Part shown: positions 1 through 6,852 of the stretch, piece by piece
Layout of the letters: every line of letters starts with the position of its first letter
Position numbering within the stretch: position 1 is the stretch's first letter
Source: SIG565 sp045647785
GTDB lineage: Bacteria; Bacillota; Clostridia; Oscillospirales; Acutalibacteraceae
Direction: 5' to 3'
Assembly (NCBI GenBank): GCA_045647785.1
Contig: JAZRMU010000039.1
Location: 1-43,045, forward strand
DNA length: 43,045 bases
Notes under the pieces: model-generated
Databases searched by the model: none
Seen by the model: only the letters and a program-made list of their open reading frames with translations
What the model was told of the DNA's origin: nothing
Made by a program: the position numbers and the translations under genes

Positions 1-2183
1 ATATTGTAAAGCTCGGCAAGGCCGATAACTTTTGGGAGCACGGAACAGGTCCTTGCGGCCCGTGCAGCGAAATTTATTTCGACCGCGGCATAAAATGCGG
101 CTGCGGCAGCGATGTCTGTAAGCCCGGCTGCGACTGCGACCGCTATATGGAAATTTGGAACAACGTATTCTCGCAGTTCAACAATATGGGCGACGGCACC
201 TATACCGAGCTTGAGCATAAGAATATCGATACCGGTATGCGTCTTGAGCGTCTTGCTTGTGTTATGCAGGATGTTGACAATATGTTCGAGGTTGACTCGG
301 TTCGCAACATCTTAAACAAGGTTTGTGAATTATCGGGCAAGGAATATGGCAAGGATAAGCTGACCGATGTTTCTATCCGCGCTATTACCGACCACGCCCG
401 CGCCTCAACCTTTATGATTAGCGACGGTATTATCCCCTCCAATGAAGGCAGAGGCTATGTGCTTCGCCGCCTTATCCGCCGCGCAGCACGCCATGGCAAG
501 CTTATCGGTATAAACGGTGCGTTTTTACCCATTCTTGTGGATACAGTCATTGCCGAAAACAAGGCAGGCTACCCCGAGCTGGTTGATAAGCAGGAGCTGA
601 TTAAAAAGGTTATCTCCTTTGAGGAGGCTGCCTTTGCCAAGACTATCGATCAAGGTCTTGCAATTTTATCAACTCTTACGGTTAAGGGTGGAGAGCTGTC
701 GGGAGACGATGCCTTTAAGCTGTATGATACATACGGCTTCCCGCTCGACCTCACAAAGGATATTTTAGCCGAAAATGATATGACCCTCAATGAAGAGCGC
801 TTCAATGAACTTATGCTCGAGCAGCGCGAAAAGGCAAGAAAGGGCAGAAAAGCCGCCGATGCCGAAAGCTGGAAGAGCGATGGAATAGCGTTTGACAATA
901 TCCCCGCTACCGAGTTTGTTGGATATACCGAAAATACCGCAACCGCAACCGTTCTCGACATAGTTGTAGGTGGTGAGCATCTGCCCGCAGCGAGCGAGGG
1001 TGATAGCGCTATCATAGTGCTTGATAAAACCCCATTCTATGCCGAATCAGGCGGTCAGGTAGGCGATAGCGGTAAAATCTCGGGCAATGCCGAGATAGCC
1101 GTTGCCGATACAAAGAAAACTGCTAACGGAATATTTACTCATAACGCTAAAATTACTAGCGGCACAGTATGTGTAGGTGATAAGGTAGCCGCAGAAATTG
1201 ATGTAGCTCGTCGCGCTGCTATTCGCCGCAACCATACCGCAGCCCACCTCCTGCAGGCAGCACTTCGCGAGGTGCTCGGTACACATGTTCAGCAGGCTGG
1301 CAGTATGGTGAATGAGAGCGTTGTACGCTTCGACTTTACACATTTTTCAGCACTCACAGCCGAGGAATTGGCTCGCGTTGAGGAAATTATAAACACTAAT
1401 ATTTTATCTGCAGTAGCTGTTGATAACCGCGAAATGCCTATCGACGAGGCTAAAAAGCTCGGTGCTATGGCACTTTTCGGAGAAAAGTACGGCGATACTG
1501 TTCGCGTTGTTAAAATCGAGGATAAATCCGTTGAATTCTGCGGCGGTACACATGTAGCAAACACAGGTAATATCGGTCTTTTCAAGGTGATTAGCGAATC
1601 TAGTGTTGCTGCAGGCGTTCGCAGAATTGAGGCAGTAACAGGCTTTAATTCGCTCGCTCTTATCAACTCAAAGCAGGCGCTCATAGATGAAACCGCTGCA
1701 ACCCTTAAAACGGGTAACTCTGCAGAAATTGCTTCTCGCGCGGCACAGGTTATGCTTGAGAGCAAAGAAAATGAAAAGAAAATAGAGCAGCTCGAGGCTA
1801 AAATTGCTATGGGCAAGCTCGACGATATTCTTAAGAATAAAACAATTATCGGCTCTATCGAGGTTATAACCGCGGCGGTTGAAAATTCGGGAGCTGACGA
1901 AATTCGCTCCATTGCCGAAAAGGTTAAGAGTGAGAATGACAACGCGGTTGTATTGCTTGTTGCTAAATCAGCAGAAAAAATCACTCTTTGCGCCGCAGCA
2001 GGCAGGTCGGCGGTAGCAGCTGGCATTAAGGCTGGTGAAATTGTAAGCGGTGCTGCAAAGTGCCTCGGCGGTAACGGTGGCGGTCGCCCCGATATTGCCA
2101 TGGCAGGCGGAAAGGACGCTTCAAAAATCTGCGAGGCTTTAGCACTTGCAGTTGAGTTCGTCAAGGAGAAAATAGGAGGCTAA
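1..2183 (+). CDS. alaS: Alanyl-tRNA synthetase, 5'-truncated by window
   Basis: Charges tRNA-Ala with alanine in the cytoplasm. The reading frame is open from base 3, so the gene begins upstream; about 726 C-terminal residues are present of a usual ~875. The first residues carry the class II motif WEHGTGPCGPCSEIYFDRG, followed by a cysteine-rich insert (CGCGSDVCKPGCDCD) ending in the conserved MEIWNNVFSQF. The editing-domain zinc motif is visible as NHTAAHLL (about 1230) and CGGTHVANTG (about 1540), and the C-Ala domain ends in the glycine-rich GGNGGGRPDIAMAGG. An internal ATG at 147 is not the start, because conserved sequence precedes it. hinT follows after 2 bases, so they are cotranscribed. 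No odd residues apart from A for the usual Q in the last motif. Confidence 0.97.
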   Translation, partial: IVKLGKADNFWEHGTGPCGPCSEIYFDRGIKCGCGSDVCKPGCDCDRYMEIWNNVFSQFNNMGDGTYTELEHKNIDTGMRLERLACVMQDVDNMFEVDSVRNILNKVCELSGKEYGKDKLTDVSIRAITDHARASTFMISDGIIPSNEGRGYVLRRLIRRAARHGKLIGINGAFLPILVDTVIAENKAGYPELVDKQELIKKVISFEEAAFAKTIDQGLAILSTLTVKGGELSGDDAFKLYDTYGFPLDLTKDILAENDMTLNEERFNELMLEQREKARKGRKAADAESWKSDGIAFDNIPATEFVGYTENTATATVLDIVVGGEHLPAASEGDSAIIVLDKTPFYAESGGQVGDSGKISGNAEIAVADTKKTANGIFTHNAKITSGTVCVGDKVAAEIDVARRAAIRRNHTAAHLLQAALREVLGTHVQQAGSMVNESVVRFDFTHFSALTAEELARVEEIINTNILSAVAVDNREMPIDEAKKLGAMALFGEKYGDTVRVVKIEDKSVEFCGGTHVANTGNIGLFKVISESSVAAGVRRIEAVTGFNSLALINSKQALIDETAATLKTGNSAEIASRAAQVMLESKENEKKIEQLEAKIAMGKLDDILKNKTIIGSIEVITAAVENSGADEIRSIAEKVKSENDNAVVLLVAKSAEKITLCAAAGRSAVAAGIKAGEIVSGAAKCLGGNGGGRPDIAMAGGKDASKICEALALAVEFVKEKIGG

Positions 2184-2185
2184 TT

Positions 2186-2527
2186 ATGGCAGACTGTTTA
2201 TTTTGCAAAATTGCTGCGGGACAAATCCCCTCAACAAAGGTGTATGAGGATGAGTGGGTTTATGCCTTCCTTGATATTGACCCGCAAGCACCATTTCACG
2301 CTATTATAATTCCTAAAGAGCATATTGCATCGGCTGCTGAAATAACTCCCGAAAACAGCGCTTTAATAGCCAAGGTTTTTGAGGCAGCAGCGATAATTGC
2401 TCAAAATGAAAAGCTTGAGAATGGCTTTAGAATTGTTAACAACTGCGGAGTTGACGGCGGTCAAACGGTAGGGCACATTCATTTTCATTTGCTTGCTCGC
2501 CGCAATCTTGCATGGCCTCCGGGTTAA
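2186..2527 (+). CDS. hinT: HIT family nucleotide hydrolase (HinT-like)
   Basis: Small histidine-triad protein of 113 residues, the normal family length. Members hydrolyse adenosine phosphoramidates and aminoacyl-adenylates; a housekeeping role is likely. The N-terminus CLFCKIAAGQIP and the active-site triad GHIHFHLLARR (H-x-H-x-H-x-x) are intact. The C-terminus ends WPPG as in the family. It starts 2 bases after alaS with a GGAGG ribosome site inside the alaS end, and lies 19 bases before the phosphoribosyltransferase. Placement after alaS is suggestive because HinT proteins act on aminoacyl-AMP, but that link is inference. Confidence 0.93.
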   Translation: MADCLFCKIAAGQIPSTKVYEDEWVYAFLDIDPQAPFHAIIIPKEHIASAAEITPENSALIAKVFEAAAIIAQNEKLENGFRIVNNCGVDGGQTVGHIHFHLLARRNLAWPPG

Positions 2528-2546
2528 TAAGAAATGAGGTAGCTTT

Positions 2547-3086
2547 ATGTCAGAATTTTATAATATCAAAATTGCAGGTCTTGAGCGTAGCCTTAAGCGT
2601 TTTCCGGTAAGCGATAAGCTGGATATTGCAGCCTTTATTATTTTTGGTGATACCGAAATTACCATAGCCTCCGCAACGGAGCTTCTTAAAAGGTCTCCCG
2701 AGTTTGATATAATTTTAACTCCCGAGGCAAAGAGCATACCGTTGGCCTACGAGATGTCGCGACAGTCGGGCAAGCCCTATGTTGTAGCGCGAAAGGGTAT
2801 GAAGGTGTATCTTGGCGAGCCGGTTAAGGTTGAAGTGCGTTCTATTACCACAAATAATGTTCAAACGCTTTATCTTGGAAGTGATGAGGTGGAGCGTGTT
2901 CGCGGCAAAAAAGTGCTTATAGTTGATGATGTTATAAGTACAGGCGAGTCATTAGCTGCAGTGCGTGAGCTGGTGGCAGCCGCAGGCGGAATAGAGGCAG
3001 CTTCGGTGGCTGTTTTGGCCGAGGGCGATGCTGCAGAAAGAAAGGATATAATCTTTTTAGAGCGACTGCCGCTTTTCTTTAAATAA
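2547..3086 (+). CDS. Purine-type phosphoribosyltransferase (Apt-like)
   Basis: Type I phosphoribosyltransferase of 179 residues, similar in size to adenine phosphoribosyltransferase. It should transfer a phosphoribosyl group from PRPP to a purine base. The PRPP-binding loop is clear: VLIVDDVISTGES near residue 125. The segment SGKPYVVARKGMKVYLG matches the hood region of Apt-like and archaeal PRTases. The classic Apt motif EARGF is replaced by TPEAKSIPLAYE, so substrate choice (adenine, or another purine such as xanthine) is uncertain. It closes the alaS-hinT operon, and a hairpin terminator follows 5 bases after the stop. Confidence 0.82.
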   Translation: MSEFYNIKIAGLERSLKRFPVSDKLDIAAFIIFGDTEITIASATELLKRSPEFDIILTPEAKSIPLAYEMSRQSGKPYVVARKGMKVYLGEPVKVEVRSITTNNVQTLYLGSDEVERVRGKKVLIVDDVISTGESLAAVRELVAAAGGIEAASVAVLAEGDAAERKDIIFLERLPLFFK

Positions 3087-3090
3087 ATTT

Positions 3091-3120
3091 TAAGCGCCGC
3101 AAATTTCGGCGCTTATTTTG
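3091..3120 (+). terminator. Hairpin terminator after the phosphoribosyltransferase gene
   Basis: An 8-bp perfect stem, AAGCGCCG (3092-3099) and CGGCGCTT (3107-3114), with A/T runs on both sides (AAATTTT before, ATTTTG after). The U tract is short, so efficiency may be moderate. It separates the alaS operon from the dehydrogenase. Confidence 0.7.
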
Positions 3121-3146
3121 TGCATAATACTGTGGGAGTGAATTAA

Positions 3147-4127
3147 ATGAAAATAGCATTTTTCGATGCAAAAAATTATGATATTGAGTCGTTTTCGTCG
3201 GTGGACAGCAGCATTAAATTCAAGTTCTATGAAACCAAGCTCACTATCGATACGGTGGAGCTTGCACGCGGGTGCGACGGAATTTGCGTGTTTGTGAATG
3301 ATACCGTAAATGCTGATGTTATTGAGCAGCTGTGTGAAATGAATATTAAGGTTATTGCATTGCGCTGCGCGGGCTATAATAATGTCGATTTTTCGGCGCT
3401 TCGCGGCAGAATTCCCGTAGTTCATGTACCTGCATATTCACCTTATGCCGTTGCCGAGCACGCTATGGCTATGCTGCTAACCTCAATTCGCCGCGTGCAC
3501 AAGGCGTATATCCGAACAAGGGATTTTAACTTTAGCCTCACAAATCTTACAGGCTTCGATTTGCACGGTAAAACGGTGGGCGTTATAGGAACGGGTAAAA
3601 TAGGTAGAGTGTTCATTGATATTTGCCGTGGCTTCGGTATGAAAATATTGGCATTTGATAAATACCCGAACAGTGAAGTGAACGCGGAATATGTGGATTT
3701 GGATACATTGTTTAAAAACAGCGATATTATATCCTTCCATTGTCCGTTAACACCGGAAACACATCACCTTGTAAATGAGGAATCTATTAAAAAAATGAAA
3801 AAAGGCGTTATGCTGATAAACACCTCGCGCGGCGCACTAATCGATGCCGAGGCTCTGCTCGAAGCAATTAAAAGCAGGTATATAGGCGGCGCTTGCCTCG
3901 ATGTTTATGAGGAGGAGTCGGAGGTGTTCTTTGAGGACTTTTCGGGTCATATCGTAAATGATGATGTTTTGGCGCGTCTTATAAGTATGCCTAATGTAAT
4001 TGTTACCTCGCATCAGGGCTTTTTAACCCGCGAGGCGCTTTGCAATATAGCTGAAACAACGGTCCAAAATATAACTGAAATATTAACTGATAGGAAATGT
4101 GAGAACCTTTTATTTCCACATAGTTAA
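3147..4127 (+). CDS. ldhA: D-lactate dehydrogenase / D-isomer 2-hydroxyacid dehydrogenase
   Basis: NAD-dependent reduction of pyruvate to D-lactate is the most likely reaction; 326 residues, normal length. The Rossmann motif VGVIGTGKIGR is near residue 145. Family signatures follow: CPLTPETHHLVNEESI, LINTSRGALIDAEAL and CLDVYEEE. The catalytic histidine lies in TSHQGFLTREAL, a segment that matches the D-lactate dehydrogenase branch (TGHQAFLT in E. coli LdhA) more than glycerate or phosphoglycerate dehydrogenases. It is a single-gene unit between two hairpin terminators. Fermentative redox balancing fits an anaerobe. A related 2-oxoacid such as a branched one could also be a substrate. Confidence 0.88.
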   Translation: MKIAFFDAKNYDIESFSSVDSSIKFKFYETKLTIDTVELARGCDGICVFVNDTVNADVIEQLCEMNIKVIALRCAGYNNVDFSALRGRIPVVHVPAYSPYAVAEHAMAMLLTSIRRVHKAYIRTRDFNFSLTNLTGFDLHGKTVGVIGTGKIGRVFIDICRGFGMKILAFDKYPNSEVNAEYVDLDTLFKNSDIISFHCPLTPETHHLVNEESIKKMKKGVMLINTSRGALIDAEALLEAIKSRYIGGACLDVYEEESEVFFEDFSGHIVNDDVLARLISMPNVIVTSHQGFLTREALCNIAETTVQNITEILTDRKCENLLFPHS

Positions 4128-4173
4128 TGTTTTAGGAATTTAATATGAAAAACTTGCTTTTGTGCGGGTTTTA

Positions 4174-4215
4174 GAATGTGCTCATAGAAAATGAGCACAT
4201 TTATTATTCTTTACA
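4174..4215 (+). terminator. Hairpin terminator after ldhA
   Basis: The inverted repeat GTGCTCAT (4178-4185) and ATGAGCAC (4191-4198) with a 5-base AGAAA loop is followed by the T-rich ATTTATTATTCTTT. It lies 50 bases past the ldhA stop and immediately before the palindromic element at 4222. Confidence 0.72.
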
Positions 4216-4221
4216 CAAATA

Positions 4222-4625
4222 AAAATAAAAAAATCGGGTGAAGAGGCGCACTCCGTAAGGAAGTGCGCCTCAGTTTTATTCGCCAAAGGCGAGTTGTATT
4301 GCTTCGCAGTGTTATTCGGCTACCACCGAGTGTTATTCGCTTCGCGAGTTTAGGGGCGAATAAAATATCACTAAAACCGCAAGGTTTTAATATCACTTTC
4401 CTTTTTTGAAATATCTCGCCATAGGCGAGGATTTTCAAAAGAAAATATCACTGTGAGATCTGTCACACAATATCACTTATTATTTTTATGTTTCAGATAG
4501 GTAATATTTTGAAGTATGTAACCCACTATGACACTTTCAAACATAAAGTGTCAATTTTTATATAAAAAGAAAATTGGGAGAACACTTCCTTACGAAGTGT
4601 CTCCCAAGCCCGATTTTTTTATTTT
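4222..4625. mobile_element. MITE-like palindromic element with 17-bp terminal inverted repeats, no ORF
   Basis: This fills the non-coding gap between ldhA and the convergent isomerase gene. Its ends are perfect 17-bp inverted repeats: AAAATAAAAAAATCGGG at 4222-4238 and its complement at 4609-4625. Just inside each end is a hairpin with a shared core (cactccgtaaggaagtg on the left, the near-identical inverse on the right, one mismatch), so the terminal homology extends to about 50 bp. Internally there is an 11-bp inverted repeat TTTTATTCGCC (4274-4284)/GGCGAATAAAA (4355-4365) enclosing an array of small hairpins, AATATCAC direct repeats, and an 8-bp stem GACACTTT/AAAGTGTC (4530-4552). No transposase and no clear target duplication are seen. 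The right end overlaps the stop codon of the minus-strand gene by two bases. Confidence 0.7.
4274..4365. repeat. Array of short triloop hairpins with degenerate ~18-21 bp tandem units
   Basis: Inside the palindromic element, successive units read roughly GTGTTATTCGcttCGcGA: starting near 4293, 4309, 4330 and 4348. Each unit holds its own small palindrome around a 3- to 5-base loop (TCGCC-AAA-GGCGA, TGC-TTC-GCA, CGG-CTACC-ACCG region, TCGC-TTC-GCGA). The array is enclosed by the 11-bp inverted repeat. Function unknown. Confidence 0.6.
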
Positions 4626-5517
4626 ACATATTTTCAGTTAATTCTATTGCCTTGTTGTAAAGGCTGCTTGCTGCCAATTCATAATCAGACACAGCGTGCT
4701 GCTTTATATATTTATCGGCTTCAAAGGTGAATTCGCCCTTATAGTCTATAGCCTTAAGCGCTTGCATAACTGCCGCAAAATCTGCAATACCTCGCCCCGG
4801 CATTAAATGCTTGTCTGTGAGGGCATCGTTATCATGAATGTGTAGATTACCAAGTCGGCTACCCAGTATTTTAATAGCAGCCGCGGGGTCTACACCCGTT
4901 AGTAGGCAGTGTCCGATGTCAAGGCAGGCGGTAAAACCGCCACCATATTTTTCATTCAGAGCATCAATATATTCTGCCAGCTCGTATGGGTTGGAGCAAA
5001 CATCAGGAACAATAGCCTTTGAGTAAATTTGTTTTTGCCACATATTTTCCACCGCGATTTTTACGCCTGCTGTTTTTGCAGCCTCGATGAATTCGCCGTA
5101 GAATTTAAGATTATAGGCCAAAGTTTCGTTCCTCTTTGAAAGGTTGTAGTTGGTGAAGTGTGCGGGATGAATTACTATCGCTTTAGCCCCGATAATGCCC
5201 GCAATTTCTATAGCGCGAAGAGTTTTGTCGAGTACCTTTTGGCGAATTTCGCTGTCGCTTTCAAACAAGGTCATATCGCTTTTCGAAAAATAGGGCGCGT
5301 GGCATTGGTTGAAAGAAATGCCACATTCCTTTGCGGTGCTTCGAATTTCCTCGGCAACCGTTTTATAGTTTTCTGACAGCAGTGGGTCGCTGTCGGTTTT
5401 TGAAAAATGGGTAAGTGTTAAATCAAGGCAGTTAAATCCGAGACGAGATAGCCGCTTCACCGCTTCTACATAACCGTACTGCTCGGCAAATGCCATAGTC
5501 ATAGTAGAAATTAACAT
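4624..5517 (-). CDS. Sugar phosphate isomerase/epimerase-like TIM-barrel protein
   Basis: A 297-residue xylose-isomerase-like (AP endonuclease 2) TIM barrel, the usual length. These proteins isomerise or epimerise sugars, inositols or related compounds using a divalent metal. Likely metal ligands are visible in order: the Glu in VENMWQ, the Asp/His in ACLDIGHC, the His residues in GNLHIHDND and the Glu in FTFEADKY. The barrel starts MLISTMTMAFAEQYG. Its AGGTGG ribosome site lies in the 8-base gap after the pyrophosphatase gene, so the two form one leftward operon. The substrate cannot be deduced. The gene ends inside the terminal inverted repeat of the palindromic element. Confidence 0.8.
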   Translation of the reverse strand: MLISTMTMAFAEQYGYVEAVKRLSRLGFNCLDLTLTHFSKTDSDPLLSENYKTVAEEIRSTAKECGISFNQCHAPYFSKSDMTLFESDSEIRQKVLDKTLRAIEIAGIIGAKAIVIHPAHFTNYNLSKRNETLAYNLKFYGEFIEAAKTAGVKIAVENMWQKQIYSKAIVPDVCSNPYELAEYIDALNEKYGGGFTACLDIGHCLLTGVDPAAAIKILGSRLGNLHIHDNDALTDKHLMPGRGIADFAAVMQALKAIDYKGEFTFEADKYIKQHAVSDYELAASSLYNKAIELTENM

Positions 5518-5525
5518 ACTACCAC

Positions 5526-6059
5526 CTATTTACAAAAAGTTTCAACATAGTTGTTAATAGCCTCGTCGATGATTTTTATAGCAGTGTCGCGGTCGTTAAC
5601 CTCATTAACGGCAGTTTCCTTATTTTCAAGGTTTTTATAAACCTGAAAAAAGTGCTTCATTTCATCAAAAATATGTGTAGGCAGGTCGTGAATGCTTTTA
5701 TATTGATTATAATTTGGGTCGTTAAATGGTATCGCTATAATCTTTTCATCATTTCTGCCGTTATCAATCATAGAAATAACGCCAATAGGGTAGGCGCGAA
5801 CTAAACACATAGGCGCAATTTCCTCGCTGCACAAAAGCAATACATCAAGCGGGTCATTATCATCGCCGTAGGTGCGGGGAATAAAGCCATAGTTGGCGGG
5901 ATAACGGGTAGAGGTGTAGAGTATGCGGTCAAGCATCAAGCAGCCCGTTTCCTTATCAAGCTCATATTTTTTCTTGCTGCCCTTCGTAATTTCAATTACA
6001 CACATAAAGTCATCGGGCATAATTCTTTTTGGTGAAATATCGTGCCATATATTCGACAT
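5526..6059 (-). CDS. ppa: Inorganic pyrophosphatase, family I
   Basis: Hydrolyses pyrophosphate to phosphate, pulling biosynthetic reactions forward; soluble cytoplasmic enzyme. The family I signature is seen as DDNDPLDVLLL, preceded by RYPANYGFIPRTYG and followed by MIDNGRNDEKIIAIP. Length 177 residues, typical for bacterial family I. I chose ATG at 6059 (MSNIWHDISP) because AAGGA lies 9 bases upstream; an in-frame TTG at 6068 overlaps that ribosome site. A consensus promoter lies at 6092-6120. The three acyl-CoA synthetases elsewhere in the window release pyrophosphate, but no direct link is shown. Confidence 0.94.
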   Translation of the reverse strand: MSNIWHDISPKRIMPDDFMCVIEITKGSKKKYELDKETGCLMLDRILYTSTRYPANYGFIPRTYGDDNDPLDVLLLCSEEIAPMCLVRAYPIGVISMIDNGRNDEKIIAIPFNDPNYNQYKSIHDLPTHIFDEMKHFFQVYKNLENKETAVNEVNDRDTAIKIIDEAINNYVETFCK

Positions 6060-6091
6060 TCTAATCAATCCTTTTATTTTATTATTACTAA

Positions 6092-6120
6092 ATTATATTA
6101 TTTTTTTCATCATTTGTCAA
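6092..6120 (-). promoter_or_regulatory. Consensus sigma-A promoter for ppa operon
   Basis: Reading the minus strand: TTGACA (6115-6120), a 17-base spacer, then TATAAT (6092-6097). Both hexamers are perfect. It lies about 30 bases upstream of the chosen ppa start. Confidence 0.85.
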
Positions 6121-6152
6121 TGTGAACTAGTTGGAAATAATAAATACAGCTC

Positions 6153-6215
6153 ATAAAATAAAAAAGAACGGATACCTACGGCACCCGTTCTTTTTGTTGG
6201 CACGCTGAAAGGGAC
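6153..6215. repeat. Direct repeat copy 1: duplicated tRNA-Arg 3' end plus terminator
   Basis: These 63 bases match 6340-6402 with a single difference (G at 6196, A at 6383). The repeat spans the tRNA terminator and the last 18 or so bases of the tRNA-Arg gene. The copy here is detached from any tRNA. A 124-base segment of small hairpins separates the two copies. It resembles the duplication left by an element that integrates at a tRNA 3' end. Confidence 0.8.
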
Positions 6216-6339
6216 AAAACCGCCTTTGGCGTTTTTCGTGCTTGCGGCATAGCCGCTGCACACTTCGCACCTAAACATATGCCACCGGCATATTTTCTAA
6301 ACGGTGCTCACCCTCACAGGGTTCGAGTCCCTCATAATA
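6216..6339. other. Hairpin-rich segment between the tRNA-derived repeats
   Basis: It has no ORF. It holds small palindromes with 3-base loops: CGCC-TTT-GGCG, GCGGC-ATA-GCCGC and ATGCC-ACC-GGCAT. It also holds an inverted tRNA T-arm-like motif, AGGGTTCGAGTCCCT, at 6318-6332, opposite in orientation to the genuine tRNA T arm at 6398-6410. The hairpin style is like that of the element at 4274-4365. Confidence 0.6.
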
Positions 6340-6402
6340 ATAAAATAAAAAAGAACGGATACCTACGGCACCCGTTCTTTTTATTGGCACGCTGAAAGGG
6401 AC
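6340..6402. repeat. Direct repeat copy 2: in situ tRNA-Arg 3' end plus terminator
   Basis: The second copy of the 63-base repeat, joined to the intact tRNA-Arg gene. It covers the hairpin terminator (6347-6382) and the tRNA 3' end including encoded CCA. See 6153-6215 for its partner. Confidence 0.8.
6347..6382 (-). terminator. Intrinsic terminator of tRNA-Arg
   Basis: On the minus strand the stem AAAAAGAACGG pairs with CCGTTCTTTTTT around a 13-base loop, and ends in a T run. It starts 2 bases beyond the tRNA CCA end. A copy at 6160-6195 is a duplicate without its tRNA. Confidence 0.82.
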
Positions 6403-6461
6403 TCGAACCCCCGCCCCTCTGCTTAGAAGGCAGATGCTCTATCCAGCTGAGCTATCAGCGC
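6385..6461 (-). tRNA. tRNA-Arg, anticodon UCU
   Basis: A 77-base cloverleaf on the minus strand. The acceptor GCGCTGA pairs with TCAGCGT (one G-U), the D stem is GCTC/GAGC, and the anticodon stem TCTGC/GCAGA holds the loop CTTCTAA with anticodon TCT (reads AGA). The T arm is GGGGGTTCGAGTCCC-like, the discriminator is G and CCA is encoded. The nearby terminator and promoter make it a monocistronic unit. Confidence 0.95.
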
Positions 6462-6489
6462 ATAATGCTGTTTTTTTACAGCGCCAACT

Positions 6490-6518
6490 ATTATAACACA
6501 GTTTTTAAGAATAATCAA
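6490..6518 (-). promoter_or_regulatory. Promoter of tRNA-Arg
   Basis: On the minus strand: TTGATT (6513-6518), 17-base spacer, TATAAT (6490-6495). Transcription would start about 20 bases before the tRNA. The leader contains a small palindrome, GCTGT/ACAGC (6468-6483). Confidence 0.75.
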
Positions 6519-6527
6519 GAGTAATTT

Positions 6528-6761
6528 TTAGTTTATATAATTTTTCTTTCTATAAACACTCGGAGAAATACCCGTTAGCCCTTTAAATTGCTTGCTGAAA
6601 TGGTATTTATCATAAAATCCAAGATTAAAAGCCAGTTCTTTAATGCGCGTATCTGGGAATATATCAAAGTAATTTTTGGCTTCCTTAATTTTACCGCTGG
6701 CTTTAGTGCTTGATAAAATGGTGTATGAAGAAAATTTAATAAGATTACAAAGAGCAAAAAT
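6528..6761 (-). pseudogene. Remnant of an AraC-family regulator (C-terminal HTH only)
   Basis: The minus strand reads, without a start codon, about 77 residues ending RIKELAFNLGFYDKYHFSK, then QFKGLTGISPSVYRK and a stop. This is the second helix-turn-helix half of the AraC/XylS DNA-binding domain (A-x-x-L...GF-x-D-x-x-x-F-x-x-x-F-K...G-x-S-P). A stop codon (6762-6764) lies just upstream in frame and the ligand-binding and first HTH parts are missing. I call it a decayed 3' fragment. It sits between the tRNA integration scar and the miaB promoter, consistent with lost accessory DNA. Confidence 0.75.
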
Positions 6762-6786
6762 CTATAAAGATTTCTACTCTTTTTTC

Positions 6787-6815
6787 TTGTTTTTTTCTGC
6801 GCAGTATAGTATAAT
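6787..6815 (+). promoter_or_regulatory. Promoter of the miaB-mutSL-division operon
   Basis: TTGTTT (6787-6792), a 17-base spacer, TATAAT (6810-6815). The miaB start follows about 37 bases later. No other strong promoter is evident in the short gaps up to 19530. Confidence 0.72.
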
Positions 6816-6852
6816 ATAAAAGTATATTTATATATTGGGAGAGATACGCTCT

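Noticed and set aside
1289..2164. A 291-codon open frame on the minus strand.
   Set aside because: It lies entirely within alaS, is antisense to conserved domains, and is rich in Ser/Ala with no recognisable motif; a mirror of biased codon use.
4274..4365. CRISPR array.
   Set aside because: The repeats are degenerate, each is itself a palindrome, there are no spacers of even length and no cas genes.
4211..4438. A 75-codon minus-strand frame inside the palindromic element.
   Set aside because: Its composition follows the hairpins and it has no ribosome site or homology that I can recognise.
6316..6334. A second tRNA on the plus strand, because of the motif GGGTTCGAGTCCC.
   Set aside because: No acceptor, D or anticodon arms can be formed around it; it is only an isolated T-arm-like fragment.
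6575..6757. A 60-codon open frame with a start codon on the minus strand.
   Set aside because: It is in a different frame from the AraC homology, which is carried by the neighbouring frame lacking a start.
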